Assembly: GCF_004138335.1 (NCBI RefSeq) | Contig: NZ_RYFW01000003.1 | Location: 186,001-250,000, forward strand | Length of the DNA: 64,000 nt | Reading direction: 5' to 3' | Source of the DNA: Peristeroidobacter agariperforans | GTDB taxonomy: Bacteria > Pseudomonadota > Gammaproteobacteria > Steroidobacterales > Steroidobacteraceae | In this document: positions 1 through 8,744 of the stretch, piece after piece | Layout of the letters: every line of letters begins with the position of its first letter | Position numbering within the stretch: position 1 is the stretch's first letter | Made by a program: the position numbers and the translations under genes | Notes under the pieces: generated by a model | What the model was told of the DNA's origin: nothing | Database searches by the model: none | The model's input: the letters and a program-made list of their open reading frames with translations, nothing else

Positions 1-2
1 AA

Positions 3-221
3 CACGCTTCCGCCAAGGATCTCATCGAGCAGATCGAGGCGGGCAACCCTGGCGAGGAATACTGGGAAGCCAAGGTCACGGTCCTGGGTGAATACATCAA
101 GCACCACGTCAAGGAGGAGCACAACGAGATGTTCCCCAAAGTGCGCAAGACCAAGCTGGATCTCAAGGCGCTGGGTGAGCAGTTGCGCGCTCGCAAGGAA
201 GAGCTGCAGAACACCATGTGA
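3..221 (+). CDS. hemerythrin HHE-domain protein, C-terminal part
   Basis: The reading frame enters from the left edge and ends at TGA 219-221, giving 72 residues. It is rich in charged helix-forming residues and contains EYIKHHVKEEHNEMFP, the last helix motif (H-x3-E-x-E/H) of HHE cation-binding hemerythrin domains. The histidines and glutamate there would be di-iron or cation ligands. Members of this family are small cytoplasmic all-helical proteins proposed to sense or store oxygen or to protect against oxidative damage. The N-terminal ligands lie outside the window, so the family call rests on one motif and general composition. Confidence 0.7.
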   Translation, partial: HASAKDLIEQIEAGNPGEEYWEAKVTVLGEYIKHHVKEEHNEMFPKVRKTKLDLKALGEQLRARKEELQNTM

Positions 222-254
222 GGGACCAGCGTCACCTGCTCGTAGTGCACCGAT

Positions 255-1487
255 TCAGCGCCCTACGATCAGGCTCACCGTTGTGGTCGCGCTGCCGCCG
301 ATGTTCAGCGTGGCGAAGTTCTTGGCGCCCGCTACTTGATACTCGCCTGCGGCGCCGGTCACCTGCTTGAAGCAGTCCAGCGCCATTCGCACGCCGGTGG
401 CGCCGACCGGATGACCGCCGCCGATCAAGCCCCCGCTGGGGTTTACGGGAATGCGCCCGCCGATCTCAATGTCTCCGGCTTCGATCGCCCGCCAGCTTTG
501 GCCGGGAGGGGTGATGCCGAAATGATCGATCGCCAGGTACTCGGTGGTCGTAAAGCAATCGTGCGTTTCGATGCCGTCGATCTGTTCGACGCCGGCAAGG
601 CCGGCGCGGCGGAATGCGTCGGTAATCGCACCCCGCACGTGCGGAAAGACATAGGGCTGGCCTTCGCTGGTCTTGATCTTGGCGGCGTACGTGATGGGCG
701 CCGTTCGATGTCCCCAGCCCTTGATGTAAGGCAGAGCGGCAAGGTCGCTGCCGAGCCGCTTGGCATACTCGTGCGCGCGCTCTTCTGAAGCGAGAAATAC
801 GATTGCGGCGCCATCGGTGATCTGGCAGCAGTCCTGCTTACGGGTGCGGCCCTCGATGATGGGATTGTCGAGGTCATCGGCGCTGAAACTGTGCTCCTTG
901 AAGGTCCAACGGCGAGTTTGCGCATTGGCGTTGCGTCTACCGTTCTCGAAATTGATCTGCGCGATGCGGGACAGATGCTCCTGCTTCAAGCCGTAACGAC
1001 GATCGTATTCGTCCGCTACGTCGCTGAAGACCTGCACCCAGGGGTAGCGAGCATGCTGGTACTCGTGGCCATTCCACATCGCCGGACCGCCGATGAGCTT
1101 CGCTGCCTGCTCGCCCGGCACATTGCGCATTTGCTCCACGCCGAGAACGGCGGCAAGCCCATACCGTCCTGCCTCGATGTCAGCACCTGCCGCGAGTAGC
1201 GCCAGGCTTCCGGATGCGCACGCGCCTTCGTGCCGCGACGCCGGGATGCCATCGAATCCCGGATCGCTGGCGGCAAACAAGCCGCCAAGGTGCCCCTGAT
1301 TGCAGAACAGCTCGGCTCCGAAATTGCCGATGTGAGCGACTTCTATGTCGCAGGCAGCGAGGTGGATTTCAGCCAGGCCGCGCACGATGGTCGAACGCAT
1401 GGCATCGGCGATCTCCAGGCCGCTGCGCGCCCAGTTGTCGGCGAAGTCCGTCTGGTAGCCGCCAAGAATGTAGACCCGTGACGCCAT
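255..1487 (-). CDS. thiolase-family acetyl-CoA acetyltransferase (SCP-x-like)
   Basis: A 410-residue thiolase-fold protein. The nucleophilic cysteine sits in EGACASG (about Cys90), and the catalytic histidine in GGGHPVGATG near the C-terminus. A second active-site segment, GIETHDCFT, is typical of the SCP-x/thiolase-like branch rather than of FadA or PhaA biosynthetic thiolases. The family carries out acyl-CoA thiolysis or condensation in the cytoplasm, often on unusual side chains such as those of sterols or terpenoids. It stands alone, divergent from the lipoprotein gene that follows. The start ATG at 1487 follows AAGGAGCAACGACC, a good ribosome binding site on the minus strand. Substrate is unknown. 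Confidence 0.85.
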   Translation of the reverse strand: MASRVYILGGYQTDFADNWARSGLEIADAMRSTIVRGLAEIHLAACDIEVAHIGNFGAELFCNQGHLGGLFAASDPGFDGIPASRHEGACASGSLALLAAGADIEAGRYGLAAVLGVEQMRNVPGEQAAKLIGGPAMWNGHEYQHARYPWVQVFSDVADEYDRRYGLKQEHLSRIAQINFENGRRNANAQTRRWTFKEHSFSADDLDNPIIEGRTRKQDCCQITDGAAIVFLASEERAHEYAKRLGSDLAALPYIKGWGHRTAPITYAAKIKTSEGQPYVFPHVRGAITDAFRRAGLAGVEQIDGIETHDCFTTTEYLAIDHFGITPPGQSWRAIEAGDIEIGGRIPVNPSGGLIGGGHPVGATGVRMALDCFKQVTGAAGEYQVAGAKNFATLNIGGSATTTVSLIVGR

Positions 1488-1658
1488 GGTCGTTGCTCCT
1501 TCGGTGATCGGCGTAACCTCGCGTATTCAGCTTCGAGACGCGTGTCGCCGGACAAACGAGGTTTTCGTGCGATAAGGCGGCAGTGGATGTTCGCGCGCTC
1601 GCGGGCAGTCAATTCACTATGATGGGAGCGCATCCATCGAGCATCGAGAAACCGGAAG

Positions 1659-3119
1659 ATGAGCATGACGAAAACGGCTGCGCTGGCCCTGATCCTGGTG
1701 TCGCTGATCTGTTCTGGATGCGCGGCGCCCGGCGGCGGCGCCGTTGAAGACGAGCCCACGCTGATCGACGCGGAAGGCAGCTCTCCGGCTGAGGTGGCAG
1801 CGACGCTCGAGGAAGCGGCGCCCAGCCCGGAAGGAGGCTCGAAGCAGGAAGAGGGCGAGCTGCCCCTGGCCGTCGCCGAGTCGGAGCCCCCCAAGGAGGG
1901 GCCGGAGGAGGTGATCGTCCAGGGTCGCGTTCTCACCCGTCACCAGGTGATCCAGGATCTCGTTGCTGAAGCGCAGACGGTGCTTGCCGACGTCGAGCTT
2001 CAATACGTCTTCACCGGAAAGGGGAGGAAGCAGGTCCTGCGCGGCCGACCGGTGGCCTTTGCGCTATGGAACGAGATCAAGCAGGAATGGACCGTCGCCC
2101 AGATCGAGCTGCCGCGGCCGCCGATCAAGTGGCAGCCCGGCCGCCGGCCGTTGAAGTTTCGCACCCTCACGCCCGGCATTCAGGCGAAGCATGTGAAGGG
2201 CACCGGCGCCGAACGCTTGATGTTCTCCTTCTCGCAGGACGGGACTCCCTTGAAGGTCTACGGACGCAAGTTCCCGGTGTTCGACAACAATCTCCTCAAG
2301 CGCGGGCAGTGGCGCGCCGTCGCCCAGACCGCGAAGCCCATCATCTATCTGCCCTTTACCGAAGATACGTTCGACCCGGGGTTCGTCAACGGGGGAAAAG
2401 AGTTTCTCGTTGCCACCGCGCGCAAGGCGATCGAGGAATTGCGTCTCGCGAAGGTGCCGAGTGCGGCCTTTCCTGGGGAGTTGCTCGCCGACTCCATACC
2501 TTTGCAGGTAATCACGACGCTTGCGGTCATCGAGCAGACGGATGACCACGACTACGTGCAAAAGCAGACGGTCGCCTTCGATGAGGTGCTGAGCCAGTAC
2601 GGCTTGAAGCAGGAGGAGGCGTATCGATACAGCGTCTCCAGCGCAAACGCGCTCGGGCCGATGCAATTCACCAACCGCCGGGGAAACGGGACCTATGCGC
2701 TCGTGGTCAGGCGCTGCCGGGGCGCGAATATCGACCCGGTCTTCGAGAGAGGCGCGACGAATCTGCTCAACGCCATGAAAGCGGCAGTCTGCCTGTTGGA
2801 TCTGGAGCTGGCGGGGATGCGGGCGGATATTCGCCGTGCCTATCGTGACAACCCGGCCGTGCTCGGCATCTTTCCGGTCGCCGCGTACAACGGCGGGCCG
2901 CGCAATGTCACGAAGCTCTACCGTGTCCTGACCCGCATGAAGGTCAAGCTCGACGAACTGAGCCGCCCAGGAGTGCAGCTCGCAGGCGCTTCGGTGAAAT
3001 GTCCTTGTGTCTGGAAAGCGGTAGGCGCCGATGTCCATCCGGTGACGATTCCCAGATACAACAACGAGAATCGGTGGTACATCGAAAAGTACCAGAGCAT
3101 CGTGAGCCTGTTCGAGTGA
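1659..3119 (+). CDS. putative lytic transglycosylase-like lipoprotein
   Basis: A 486-residue protein with a lipoprotein signal peptide ending in the lipobox LICSGC (Cys at about residue 21). An acidic, low-complexity linker follows (about residues 22-90). The C-terminal third resembles soluble lytic transglycosylase domains: SSANALGPMQFT matches the family's S-x-x-GAxGLMQ element, VAAYNGGPRNV the AYNxG element, and ENRWYIEKYQSI the closing Y-V-x-K element. Such enzymes cleave peptidoglycan at the outer-membrane inner face. The usual catalytic Glu motif (E-S-x-F) is not clear, the nearest being VIEQTDDHDY, so activity is uncertain. It ends 7 bp before the convergent histidine kinase gene. Confidence 0.65.
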   Translation: MSMTKTAALALILVSLICSGCAAPGGGAVEDEPTLIDAEGSSPAEVAATLEEAAPSPEGGSKQEEGELPLAVAESEPPKEGPEEVIVQGRVLTRHQVIQDLVAEAQTVLADVELQYVFTGKGRKQVLRGRPVAFALWNEIKQEWTVAQIELPRPPIKWQPGRRPLKFRTLTPGIQAKHVKGTGAERLMFSFSQDGTPLKVYGRKFPVFDNNLLKRGQWRAVAQTAKPIIYLPFTEDTFDPGFVNGGKEFLVATARKAIEELRLAKVPSAAFPGELLADSIPLQVITTLAVIEQTDDHDYVQKQTVAFDEVLSQYGLKQEEAYRYSVSSANALGPMQFTNRRGNGTYALVVRRCRGANIDPVFERGATNLLNAMKAAVCLLDLELAGMRADIRRAYRDNPAVLGIFPVAAYNGGPRNVTKLYRVLTRMKVKLDELSRPGVQLAGASVKCPCVWKAVGADVHPVTIPRYNNENRWYIEKYQSIVSLFE

Positions 3120-3126
3120 GCGCGCG

Positions 3127-4425
3127 CTAGCTGTCGATCGCGCCTGCTACCGGCCACTCGATAATGAATCTGGCGCCACCGAGAGGAGAGCTATCGACGC
3201 TCGCCGCGCCCCCGTGCCATTCGATGGTGCGCTTGACGATCGCCAGCCCGAGTCCGAAGCCGCTGTGCGAGGTGCTGCGCGCGCCAAGTTGTATGAAGGA
3301 GCCGAAGACGCGCTCGCGGTCGGCCGCGGGAATGCCGGGACCATCGTCATCAACGTAGAGCCGATAGCTATCGGCCGCAACTTTGAAGGTTACATTGACG
3401 CGTTGTTTCGCGTAGCGCGTGGCGTTGTAGAGCAGATTGCGCAGCACTGTCTCGATGAGATGCGCGTCGCAGACTACGCTGTTGGTGTCTTCAGCGACCT
3501 CGCAGCTCAGGATGAGGTCATTGCGAGCGCTCCGCCTGACGGATTCGGTCACCGCCGGGACGACCAGGGTGAAATCGTGGCGCCCGATATTCAGTGCAAC
3601 CTCCGCGCGCTCGAGCACTGCGTATTCAAGCGTCGCCGTGACGAATGCATTCAGTTCGGCGATGTCCGTGTTCAGGTGATCGAGATGTTGCAACAGTACT
3701 TCCCGGTTCTCGGCGCTGCGCGCCAGCTCGATCTCGAAGCGCATGCGCGCGAGCGGTGTTTTGATCTCGTGTGACATCGCATTCGCCATGTCTTTGTGCG
3801 AGCCGATCAGGGCGTCGATCCGGCGCGCCATCCGCCGGAACGCGTCGGCGAGTGAAGCGACTGGAGAGCGTGGCGAGATGTTGGCGTCGAAGCTCCAATT
3901 GCGGTCGCCGAATCGCAGCGTCGATCGCTCGAGCGCGCGCAGGTCGCGCCGGAGGGGCCACAGCCACAGCATGACGATGAGTGCTATGGCGGCGTAAAAA
4001 ACGATCACCAGCAGCCATTCCAGCGGCGTGCGCCGCAATGTTTCATCCACGAATCGGAACGCGAGCATACGGTCGCTACCGGCGATCCGCTGTAACGCCC
4101 AGACCCGATCGTCCACGTCGCTCCACAGCGCAGGCTTGCCTTGCTCCGCGCCGGCGGGATCGATGCCGGTCAGCTCCTCCGGCTCCATCAGTTCCAGATC
4201 CAGCCCCGTACTGCGGGCGAGATCCGCGATGGCTGCGGGCCAGCGGTCCTGCGGCATCGATTGCAGCTGTTGTTCGACGATGGTCAGCACGGCAGCTTGT
4301 GACGGATAGCTGGCCGTCGGCCGGGCAGAGTCCGCATACAAGTGCCACAGCCGATCCTGCCCCCAACTGACGATGGCAAGCGTCGCAACGATGGCCAGGT
4401 AAAGCTGCAGGAAATGGCGGGCCAT
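3127..4425 (-). CDS. RstB-like sensor histidine kinase
   Basis: An inner-membrane sensor kinase of 432 residues from the preferred ATG at 4425, which lies 2 bp after the response-regulator stop. An upstream in-frame ATG at 4464 would overlap that gene. A first membrane helix near the N-terminus, a periplasmic loop of about 130 residues and a second helix (VIVFYAAIALIVMLWLW) precede a HAMP-like segment. The H-box is AMSHEIKTPLARM, the N-box VLRNLLYNATRYA, and the G-boxes DDDGPGIP and GFGLGLAIVKR. Order and neighbours (response regulator, DUF3019, MipA/OmpV) match a recurrent RstAB-type module. The signal is unknown. Confidence 0.88.
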   Translation of the reverse strand: MARHFLQLYLAIVATLAIVSWGQDRLWHLYADSARPTASYPSQAAVLTIVEQQLQSMPQDRWPAAIADLARSTGLDLELMEPEELTGIDPAGAEQGKPALWSDVDDRVWALQRIAGSDRMLAFRFVDETLRRTPLEWLLVIVFYAAIALIVMLWLWPLRRDLRALERSTLRFGDRNWSFDANISPRSPVASLADAFRRMARRIDALIGSHKDMANAMSHEIKTPLARMRFEIELARSAENREVLLQHLDHLNTDIAELNAFVTATLEYAVLERAEVALNIGRHDFTLVVPAVTESVRRSARNDLILSCEVAEDTNSVVCDAHLIETVLRNLLYNATRYAKQRVNVTFKVAADSYRLYVDDDGPGIPAADRERVFGSFIQLGARSTSHSGFGLGLAIVKRTIEWHGGAASVDSSPLGGARFIIEWPVAGAIDS

Positions 4426-4427
4426 GC

Positions 4428-5144
4428 TCAGCCCTCGGGCGCGAACAAATAACCGTGTCCCCACACCGTCCTGATTCTTTCCGGCGCGCCGGCGTCGCCC
4501 AGCTTTTTGCGTAGGTGCGAGACACGCACGTCGAGCGTGCGATCGACCCCGTCGTAGTCGCGCTTGTAGAGCTGTTGATACAACGTTTCGCGCGACTGAA
4601 TCTCTCCTGCGCGGCAGGCCAGCAAGAACAGCAGGTCGAACTCGTTGCTGGAGAGGGTGACTTCTTCGGCTCCCACGAACACCGAGCGCGACAGGGGATT
4701 GATGGAAACGTTTCCGAACTTGAGCAACCGAGGCTCGGGCGGCGCGTTGCTCTTGCTCCGACGGAGCAGCGCGTGGATCCTCGCCACCAGCACGCGAGGC
4801 TCGACGGGCTTGGCGACGTAATCGTCGGCGCCGAGCTCCAGGCCCACGACGTGATCGATATCGTTGTTACGCGCAGTGAGAATCAGAATGGGCAGCGTCG
4901 AGAGGCTCCGCAATTCCTTGCAGACTGCGAAGCCATCGCGGCCTGGCAAGCCGAGGTCGAGGATGACCAGGTCGGGCTTGTCCTGCTGAAGGTGGTCGAC
5001 CACGGCCTCGCCGCGATGTTCGACGATGACGCGGAAGCCGTTGCCCTGCAGGTACGTGCGCACGAGCTCCGACAACCTCAGATCGTCTTCGACGAGCAGG
5101 ATTACAGGCGGGGCGGGGCTGGCGCTCAATAGAAAATGCTCCAC
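4428..5144 (-). CDS. OmpR-family response regulator (RstA-like)
   Basis: The receiver domain shows the acidic pair in LLVEDDLRL, the phospho-acceptor Asp in DLVILDLGLPG, and the switch Lys in DYVAKPVEP. A winged-helix trans_reg_C domain ends with TLDVRVSHLRKKLGD and TVWGHGYLF. An open frame runs up to 5369, but its first 75 residues are Arg/Gly/Ser-rich and antisense to nothing conserved. The plausible start is GTG at 5144 (VEHFLLS...) or TTG at 5129, overlapping the stop of the DUF3019 gene (5126-5128). Partner kinase lies 2 bp downstream. It is expected to bind DNA as a dimer, possibly upstream of the MipA-like gene of the same operon. Confidence 0.88.
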   Translation of the reverse strand: MEHFLLSASPAPPVILLVEDDLRLSELVRTYLQGNGFRVIVEHRGEAVVDHLQQDKPDLVILDLGLPGRDGFAVCKELRSLSTLPILILTARNNDIDHVVGLELGADDYVAKPVEPRVLVARIHALLRRSKSNAPPEPRLLKFGNVSINPLSRSVFVGAEEVTLSSNEFDLLFLLACRAGEIQSRETLYQQLYKRDYDGVDRTLDVRVSHLRKKLGDAGAPERIRTVWGHGYLFAPEG

Positions 5145-5545
5145 GGTTGCCGGCGCTTGCGTCGAAACTGCAGCGCCTTGCGAATGACGGCGATCGCTTG
5201 GGAGGCGAGCACGCGGTCGAGCTCGGTATCGCGCAGTTGCACCACGAGATCCTGGCTGAAAGCCACTTCCACGCTGTAGACCCCTTCGGAGTGTTGTTCC
5301 CAGCAGCGGCGAATGTGAGGTTGATCCACGATCACCAGGCACAGCGACTCGTTCCTGGTCGAGCGCCATTGCGCACGCACGGTGGTGTTACAAGTTGCGT
5401 CGTTGTCGGCGAGCGTGCAGACACGCGGGCGCAGCTGAAGCGCGATCGGTGGCTGCTCGGCGTCGGCCGCGGCCCGTGCCGAGACTGCGACGAGCAGGCC
5501 ACACAGCAGCGCACGGCTAGAATACTTTGAAGTTGAAGCCCACAA
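5126..5545 (-). CDS. DUF3019 domain protein, exported
   Basis: A small protein (139 residues from ATG 5545) with a hydrophobic signal segment ALLCGLLVAVSARAAA, hence probably periplasmic. The mature part holds cysteine pairs (RVCTLADNDATCNT and LCLVIVDQPHIRRCWEQ) that could form disulfides. The composition and its position between a MipA/OmpV porin-like gene and an RstA-like regulator match DUF3019 proteins, whose function is not established. The gene overlaps the end of the upstream gene by 29 bp and the start of the regulator at its 3' end, so translation is probably coupled. It might be an accessory sensor for the kinase; that is inference from context only. Confidence 0.75.
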   Translation of the reverse strand: MWASTSKYSSRALLCGLLVAVSARAAADAEQPPIALQLRPRVCTLADNDATCNTTVRAQWRSTRNESLCLVIVDQPHIRRCWEQHSEGVYSVEVAFSQDLVVQLRDTELDRVLASQAIAVIRKALQFRRKRRQPWSIFY

Positions 5546-6377
5546 ATGCAGTTACCACAGAGGGGTCCGATACGATCGGGCTGTCGGCAATCTCGCCGCT
5601 GAAATATTCATAGTGAACGAAAGCACTGAGTGTCCATCGGCCGGACAGCACGCGTGAGTAACCCAGCTTGACGAACGGATTGAGCGCCGCATCGGGGCGA
5701 TACAGGCCTTTGACGCCATAGTAATAGCGCACCGTCTCGGCGCTCTTCCAGGTAAAGCCGGCGTTTGCGACCAGAGAATGTTCGGTCTGGATCAATGGGG
5801 CGGAGAGCGCGCCCCGGATCTCGTAGCCATGGTGCCGTCCGGTGAGTTCATACAGGGCGCTGAGCTGTCCCGCAAAGCGGCCGTAGGAAAACAGCCATTC
5901 CGGTCCGGCAAGATAGGTCGTGCGGCGACGATGGTTGGGATATGTCGGCGGGGAATCGTCATCCTCGGGGGGAATGAGTCCGCCGCCTGCGCCTCCGCCC
6001 GCCGAACCCAGTGGACCGCTGACCAGGACGTTCTGTGGGTCGCCGCGGCTGAAGAACACGCGATCGTAGCCGGGCGCGGCAATGACGTTGAAGGTGTTCG
6101 CGACACCTTCGTGCAACGTAAACCCCGGTTCCAGGTTGTCCAGGAAGAAGCGCTTGCCGTAGTAGCTCAACTGAGGAACGACGACCAGCGGAATGTCGGC
6201 ACGGCCTGCGATGGGGTTGGTGCGCACACCCGCACCGAGCGCCACGCTCAGATCCCACTCACCGACGGCTACGCAATCGGGTGACACAGCCGTGCACTTG
6301 CCCTGCGCCCCGGCAGGCAAGGGGTTGCAGGACGCGATGAGCAGAAGCAAGGCGAGTTTGCGCAGTGTCGTGTGCAT
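5517..6377 (-). CDS. MipA/OmpV family outer-membrane protein
   Basis: From ATG 6377, a 286-residue protein with a signal peptide (KLALLLLIASCNPLPAGAQG). Alternating aromatic/polar beta-strand segments typical of MipA/OmpV barrels follow, such as VVVPQLSYYGKRFFLDN and a C-terminal strand VVTAFVGFNFKVF ending in Phe as required for barrel assembly. An upstream in-frame ATG at 6440 would add a basic leader without function. The family includes scaffolds for peptidoglycan synthases and porin-like proteins; direct function here is unknown. It heads the four-gene minus-strand operon MipA-DUF3019-RstA-RstB, suggesting the two-component system controls its own envelope target. Confidence 0.8.
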   Translation of the reverse strand: MHTTLRKLALLLLIASCNPLPAGAQGKCTAVSPDCVAVGEWDLSVALGAGVRTNPIAGRADIPLVVVPQLSYYGKRFFLDNLEPGFTLHEGVANTFNVIAAPGYDRVFFSRGDPQNVLVSGPLGSAGGGAGGGLIPPEDDDSPPTYPNHRRRTTYLAGPEWLFSYGRFAGQLSALYELTGRHHGYEIRGALSAPLIQTEHSLVANAGFTWKSAETVRYYYGVKGLYRPDAALNPFVKLGYSRVLSGRWTLSAFVHYEYFSGEIADSPIVSDPSVVTAFVGFNFKVF

Positions 6378-6443
6378 TGGCGTGATCTGCGTGCGTGTGC
6401 GATCGAGTCGCGCTGAAGCTGGGATTCTCCCAGAGCGCACGCG

Positions 6444-6526
6444 GCCAGCTGTAAAGCTTTGGTTGCGATTTGTTACGCGAATGTACGTCGTGTTCGTGAC
6501 CTGTTAACAGAGCGTGCCAGCTGTAA
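6444..6526. promoter_or_regulatory. divergent control region with repeated element
   Basis: The intergenic region between the MipA-like gene (minus) and the beta-propeller gene (plus) holds two exact copies of GCCAGCTGTAA, at 6444-6454 and 6516-6526. Between them, at 6471-6485, is TGTTACGCGAATGTA, which resembles the E. coli RstA box (TGTAAC-N-A-N-ATGTA on one strand) with one extra base. The link to the neighbouring RstA-like regulator is a guess. Confidence 0.35.
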
Positions 6527-6624
6527 GCGCCACTGACAACCTTTACAAATGCGCTACGGATTCGCCGGCGACCTCTTTCTAATATTCCGGCAGCTGGCGG
6601 AAAAATCGGACTGGAGGACAGTGG

Positions 6625-8664
6625 ATGAGCGCAGCGGCGAAAGCGACGGCACTGGCAGCATCGATCGGACTGGCGGGCTGCAGCGCCGGATCGAGCTCGA
6701 GCGGGCAGCCGCTGGACACCGATTATTCCGACCTGCGACTTGCGACATCGACCGACGGAGGTCTGCAGTATGCGACAAAGGACGGCAGCGTCCTGGGCGC
6801 CTTGCGCAATGGTATTCGGATGTCCCTGGCCGGCGCGCCGGAGATCGATATCGTCGGCGGACCCGCGGCAGTCGGCGGACGCGACGGCGGCTATTCCCGA
6901 ACCACCGTCCAGGTGGCAGGGGTGGATGAGGCAGATCTCGTCAAATACGACGGCGAGCACGTGTACGCCGTCATCCCCAAACCTGTGCAATCCGCAGGCG
7001 CGACGCCCGCGGGATTGATACGCAACGTCCTGAAAGTTGTCAGCACGGATCCGACGACCGCCGGCACGCAAGTCGTTTCCGAGTTCACCCTGGCGGGAGA
7101 GCACAGCTCCCTGCCGCTGTTGTATCAAGTGCAATCTGCCAGCGGCGCCACCGAATACCTCGCCGCCGTGAGCCAGGACTATCGGGCCTGGTTGCAAGCC
7201 CAGCCGGTGATCGACGCGCTCGCAATCCAGCCGGATCGCACCATCGTGCAATTTCTCGACGTGCGCGATCCGTCGAACGTGTCGCAAGCATGGCAGATCG
7301 AGCTGGACGGTTGGCTGCGCGGCAGTCGGAAGATCGGCAATACGCTCTACCTCGTCAGCAGCTATCGGCCGCGACTGGCGGGTTTGGTGCTGCCGGCGGA
7401 CACGCTTGAAACCAAGCGGGCGAACGAGCGGCGCATCCGCGAGGCGAGCGCAGCAGATCTGTTGCCCGGTTACAGCATCAACGGCGGGGCCGAGTTGCCG
7501 CTCGTCACGCCACGCGACTGCGTGTTGCCGGCCAATTTGTCGTCCGCGGACGCATATGCCGACCTGCTGGTCATCACCGCCCTCGACTTGAACGAGCGGC
7601 GTGTGACCGATGTCAACTGCGTCGGCACCAACGTCAACGGCATCTACGTTTCACTCGACAGTCTGTATGTGGGCGGCGAAGGCGTCGCTGCCGACGGCGC
7701 GCCCATGACTGTGTTACACAAGTTCGGACTGAACCGGGGCGATATCACCTATCGCGCGAGCGGCGCGGTCAGCGGCAGGATTGGTTGGACGAATGCTGCC
7801 TACTTCATGGATGAGTACCGGGGCGATCTGCGTATCGTCACGAGCCGCGCCGACGTGCACGGCCTGTCGGTGCTGCGCGAAACGCCGGATCGACGACTGG
7901 TCGCGATGGCCAAGCTGCCGAACACGCAGCATCCGCAGCCGATCGGCAAACCAGGCGAGCAGGTGCACGCCGTGCGTTTCTTTGGCGAGCGCGCGTACGT
8001 CGTGACGGCCAGACTGACCGACCCGCTCTATGTTATCGACTTGAGCAACCCGGTGGAGCCGTTCATTGCCGGCGAGCTCGAAATTCCCGGCGTGTCGACC
8101 TATCTGCAGCCCATCGTCGGACCCGCGGGCATCGAACTGTTGCTGTCCGTCGGCCGAGAGCTCAACGCGCAGGGCACTCGCACTGGCATCAAGGTCGAGC
8201 TTTTCGACGTAAGTGACATCGCCGAGCCGCGCTCGCTGGGTGTGCAGGTGTTCGGACAAATCGGCTCCTCGAGCGATGCAACCGACGATCCGCACGCGCT
8301 TACGCTGTTGCCGGTCGAGCAAACGAACGGCTACCGGATGGCACTGCCGATCAACGTGTTCGATACGCCGTCGTATGACGGCCGGTTCAGCTGGACATAC
8401 AGCGCAGTACACTTGCTGGAAATTGATGACGTGGGAGGCGCAACACCCCACTTGCGTCTGGCAGGCGTGATCAAAACGGCAGGGCCCGACAGCTCCAATC
8501 CTTATCCGCAATACTGGGTGCCGAATCGAACCGTGCTCCACGACGAGAGCGTGTTCGTCGTGAACGGCGACAGTCTCATGGGCCGCTTGTGGAGTCAGGT
8601 CGCGCCGCCGCAGGCCGTCGATAGCCTGTTTGCCGTGCCCAGAGTGCACGGGGTCCGATTGTGA
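6625..8664 (+). CDS. beta-propeller domain lipoprotein (PF09826-type)
   Basis: A 679-residue exported protein. The N-terminus has a lipoprotein signal with lipobox GLAGC (Cys at about residue 19), then a Ser/Gly linker. The signature VQVAGVDEADLVKYDG (about residues 92-107) marks secreted archaeal/bacterial beta-propeller proteins of the Beta_propel family. Repeated motifs with V-x-D-(L/V)-S-(N/D)-P (LDVRDPSN, IDLSNPVEP, FDVSDIAEP) mark successive blades, and DDPHALTLLP closes the propeller. It probably faces the periplasm. No catalytic residues are known for the family and the role is unknown. It is monocistronic, divergent from the MipA operon. Confidence 0.8.
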   Translation: MSAAAKATALAASIGLAGCSAGSSSSGQPLDTDYSDLRLATSTDGGLQYATKDGSVLGALRNGIRMSLAGAPEIDIVGGPAAVGGRDGGYSRTTVQVAGVDEADLVKYDGEHVYAVIPKPVQSAGATPAGLIRNVLKVVSTDPTTAGTQVVSEFTLAGEHSSLPLLYQVQSASGATEYLAAVSQDYRAWLQAQPVIDALAIQPDRTIVQFLDVRDPSNVSQAWQIELDGWLRGSRKIGNTLYLVSSYRPRLAGLVLPADTLETKRANERRIREASAADLLPGYSINGGAELPLVTPRDCVLPANLSSADAYADLLVITALDLNERRVTDVNCVGTNVNGIYVSLDSLYVGGEGVAADGAPMTVLHKFGLNRGDITYRASGAVSGRIGWTNAAYFMDEYRGDLRIVTSRADVHGLSVLRETPDRRLVAMAKLPNTQHPQPIGKPGEQVHAVRFFGERAYVVTARLTDPLYVIDLSNPVEPFIAGELEIPGVSTYLQPIVGPAGIELLLSVGRELNAQGTRTGIKVELFDVSDIAEPRSLGVQVFGQIGSSSDATDDPHALTLLPVEQTNGYRMALPINVFDTPSYDGRFSWTYSAVHLLEIDDVGGATPHLRLAGVIKTAGPDSSNPYPQYWVPNRTVLHDESVFVVNGDSLMGRLWSQVAPPQAVDSLFAVPRVHGVRL

Positions 8665-8744
8665 CAACCCGATGAGCCCTCTGGTCCCTATTTGTGGCTT
8701 TACCCAGGCGAGAGACAATCACCCCGCCGCCTGGGAGAGTCAGA

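Noticed and set aside
5145-5369. 75-residue N-terminal extension of the response regulator
   Set aside because: Overlaps the DUF3019 gene in another frame and lacks receiver-domain features; GTG 5144 or TTG 5129 is the natural start.
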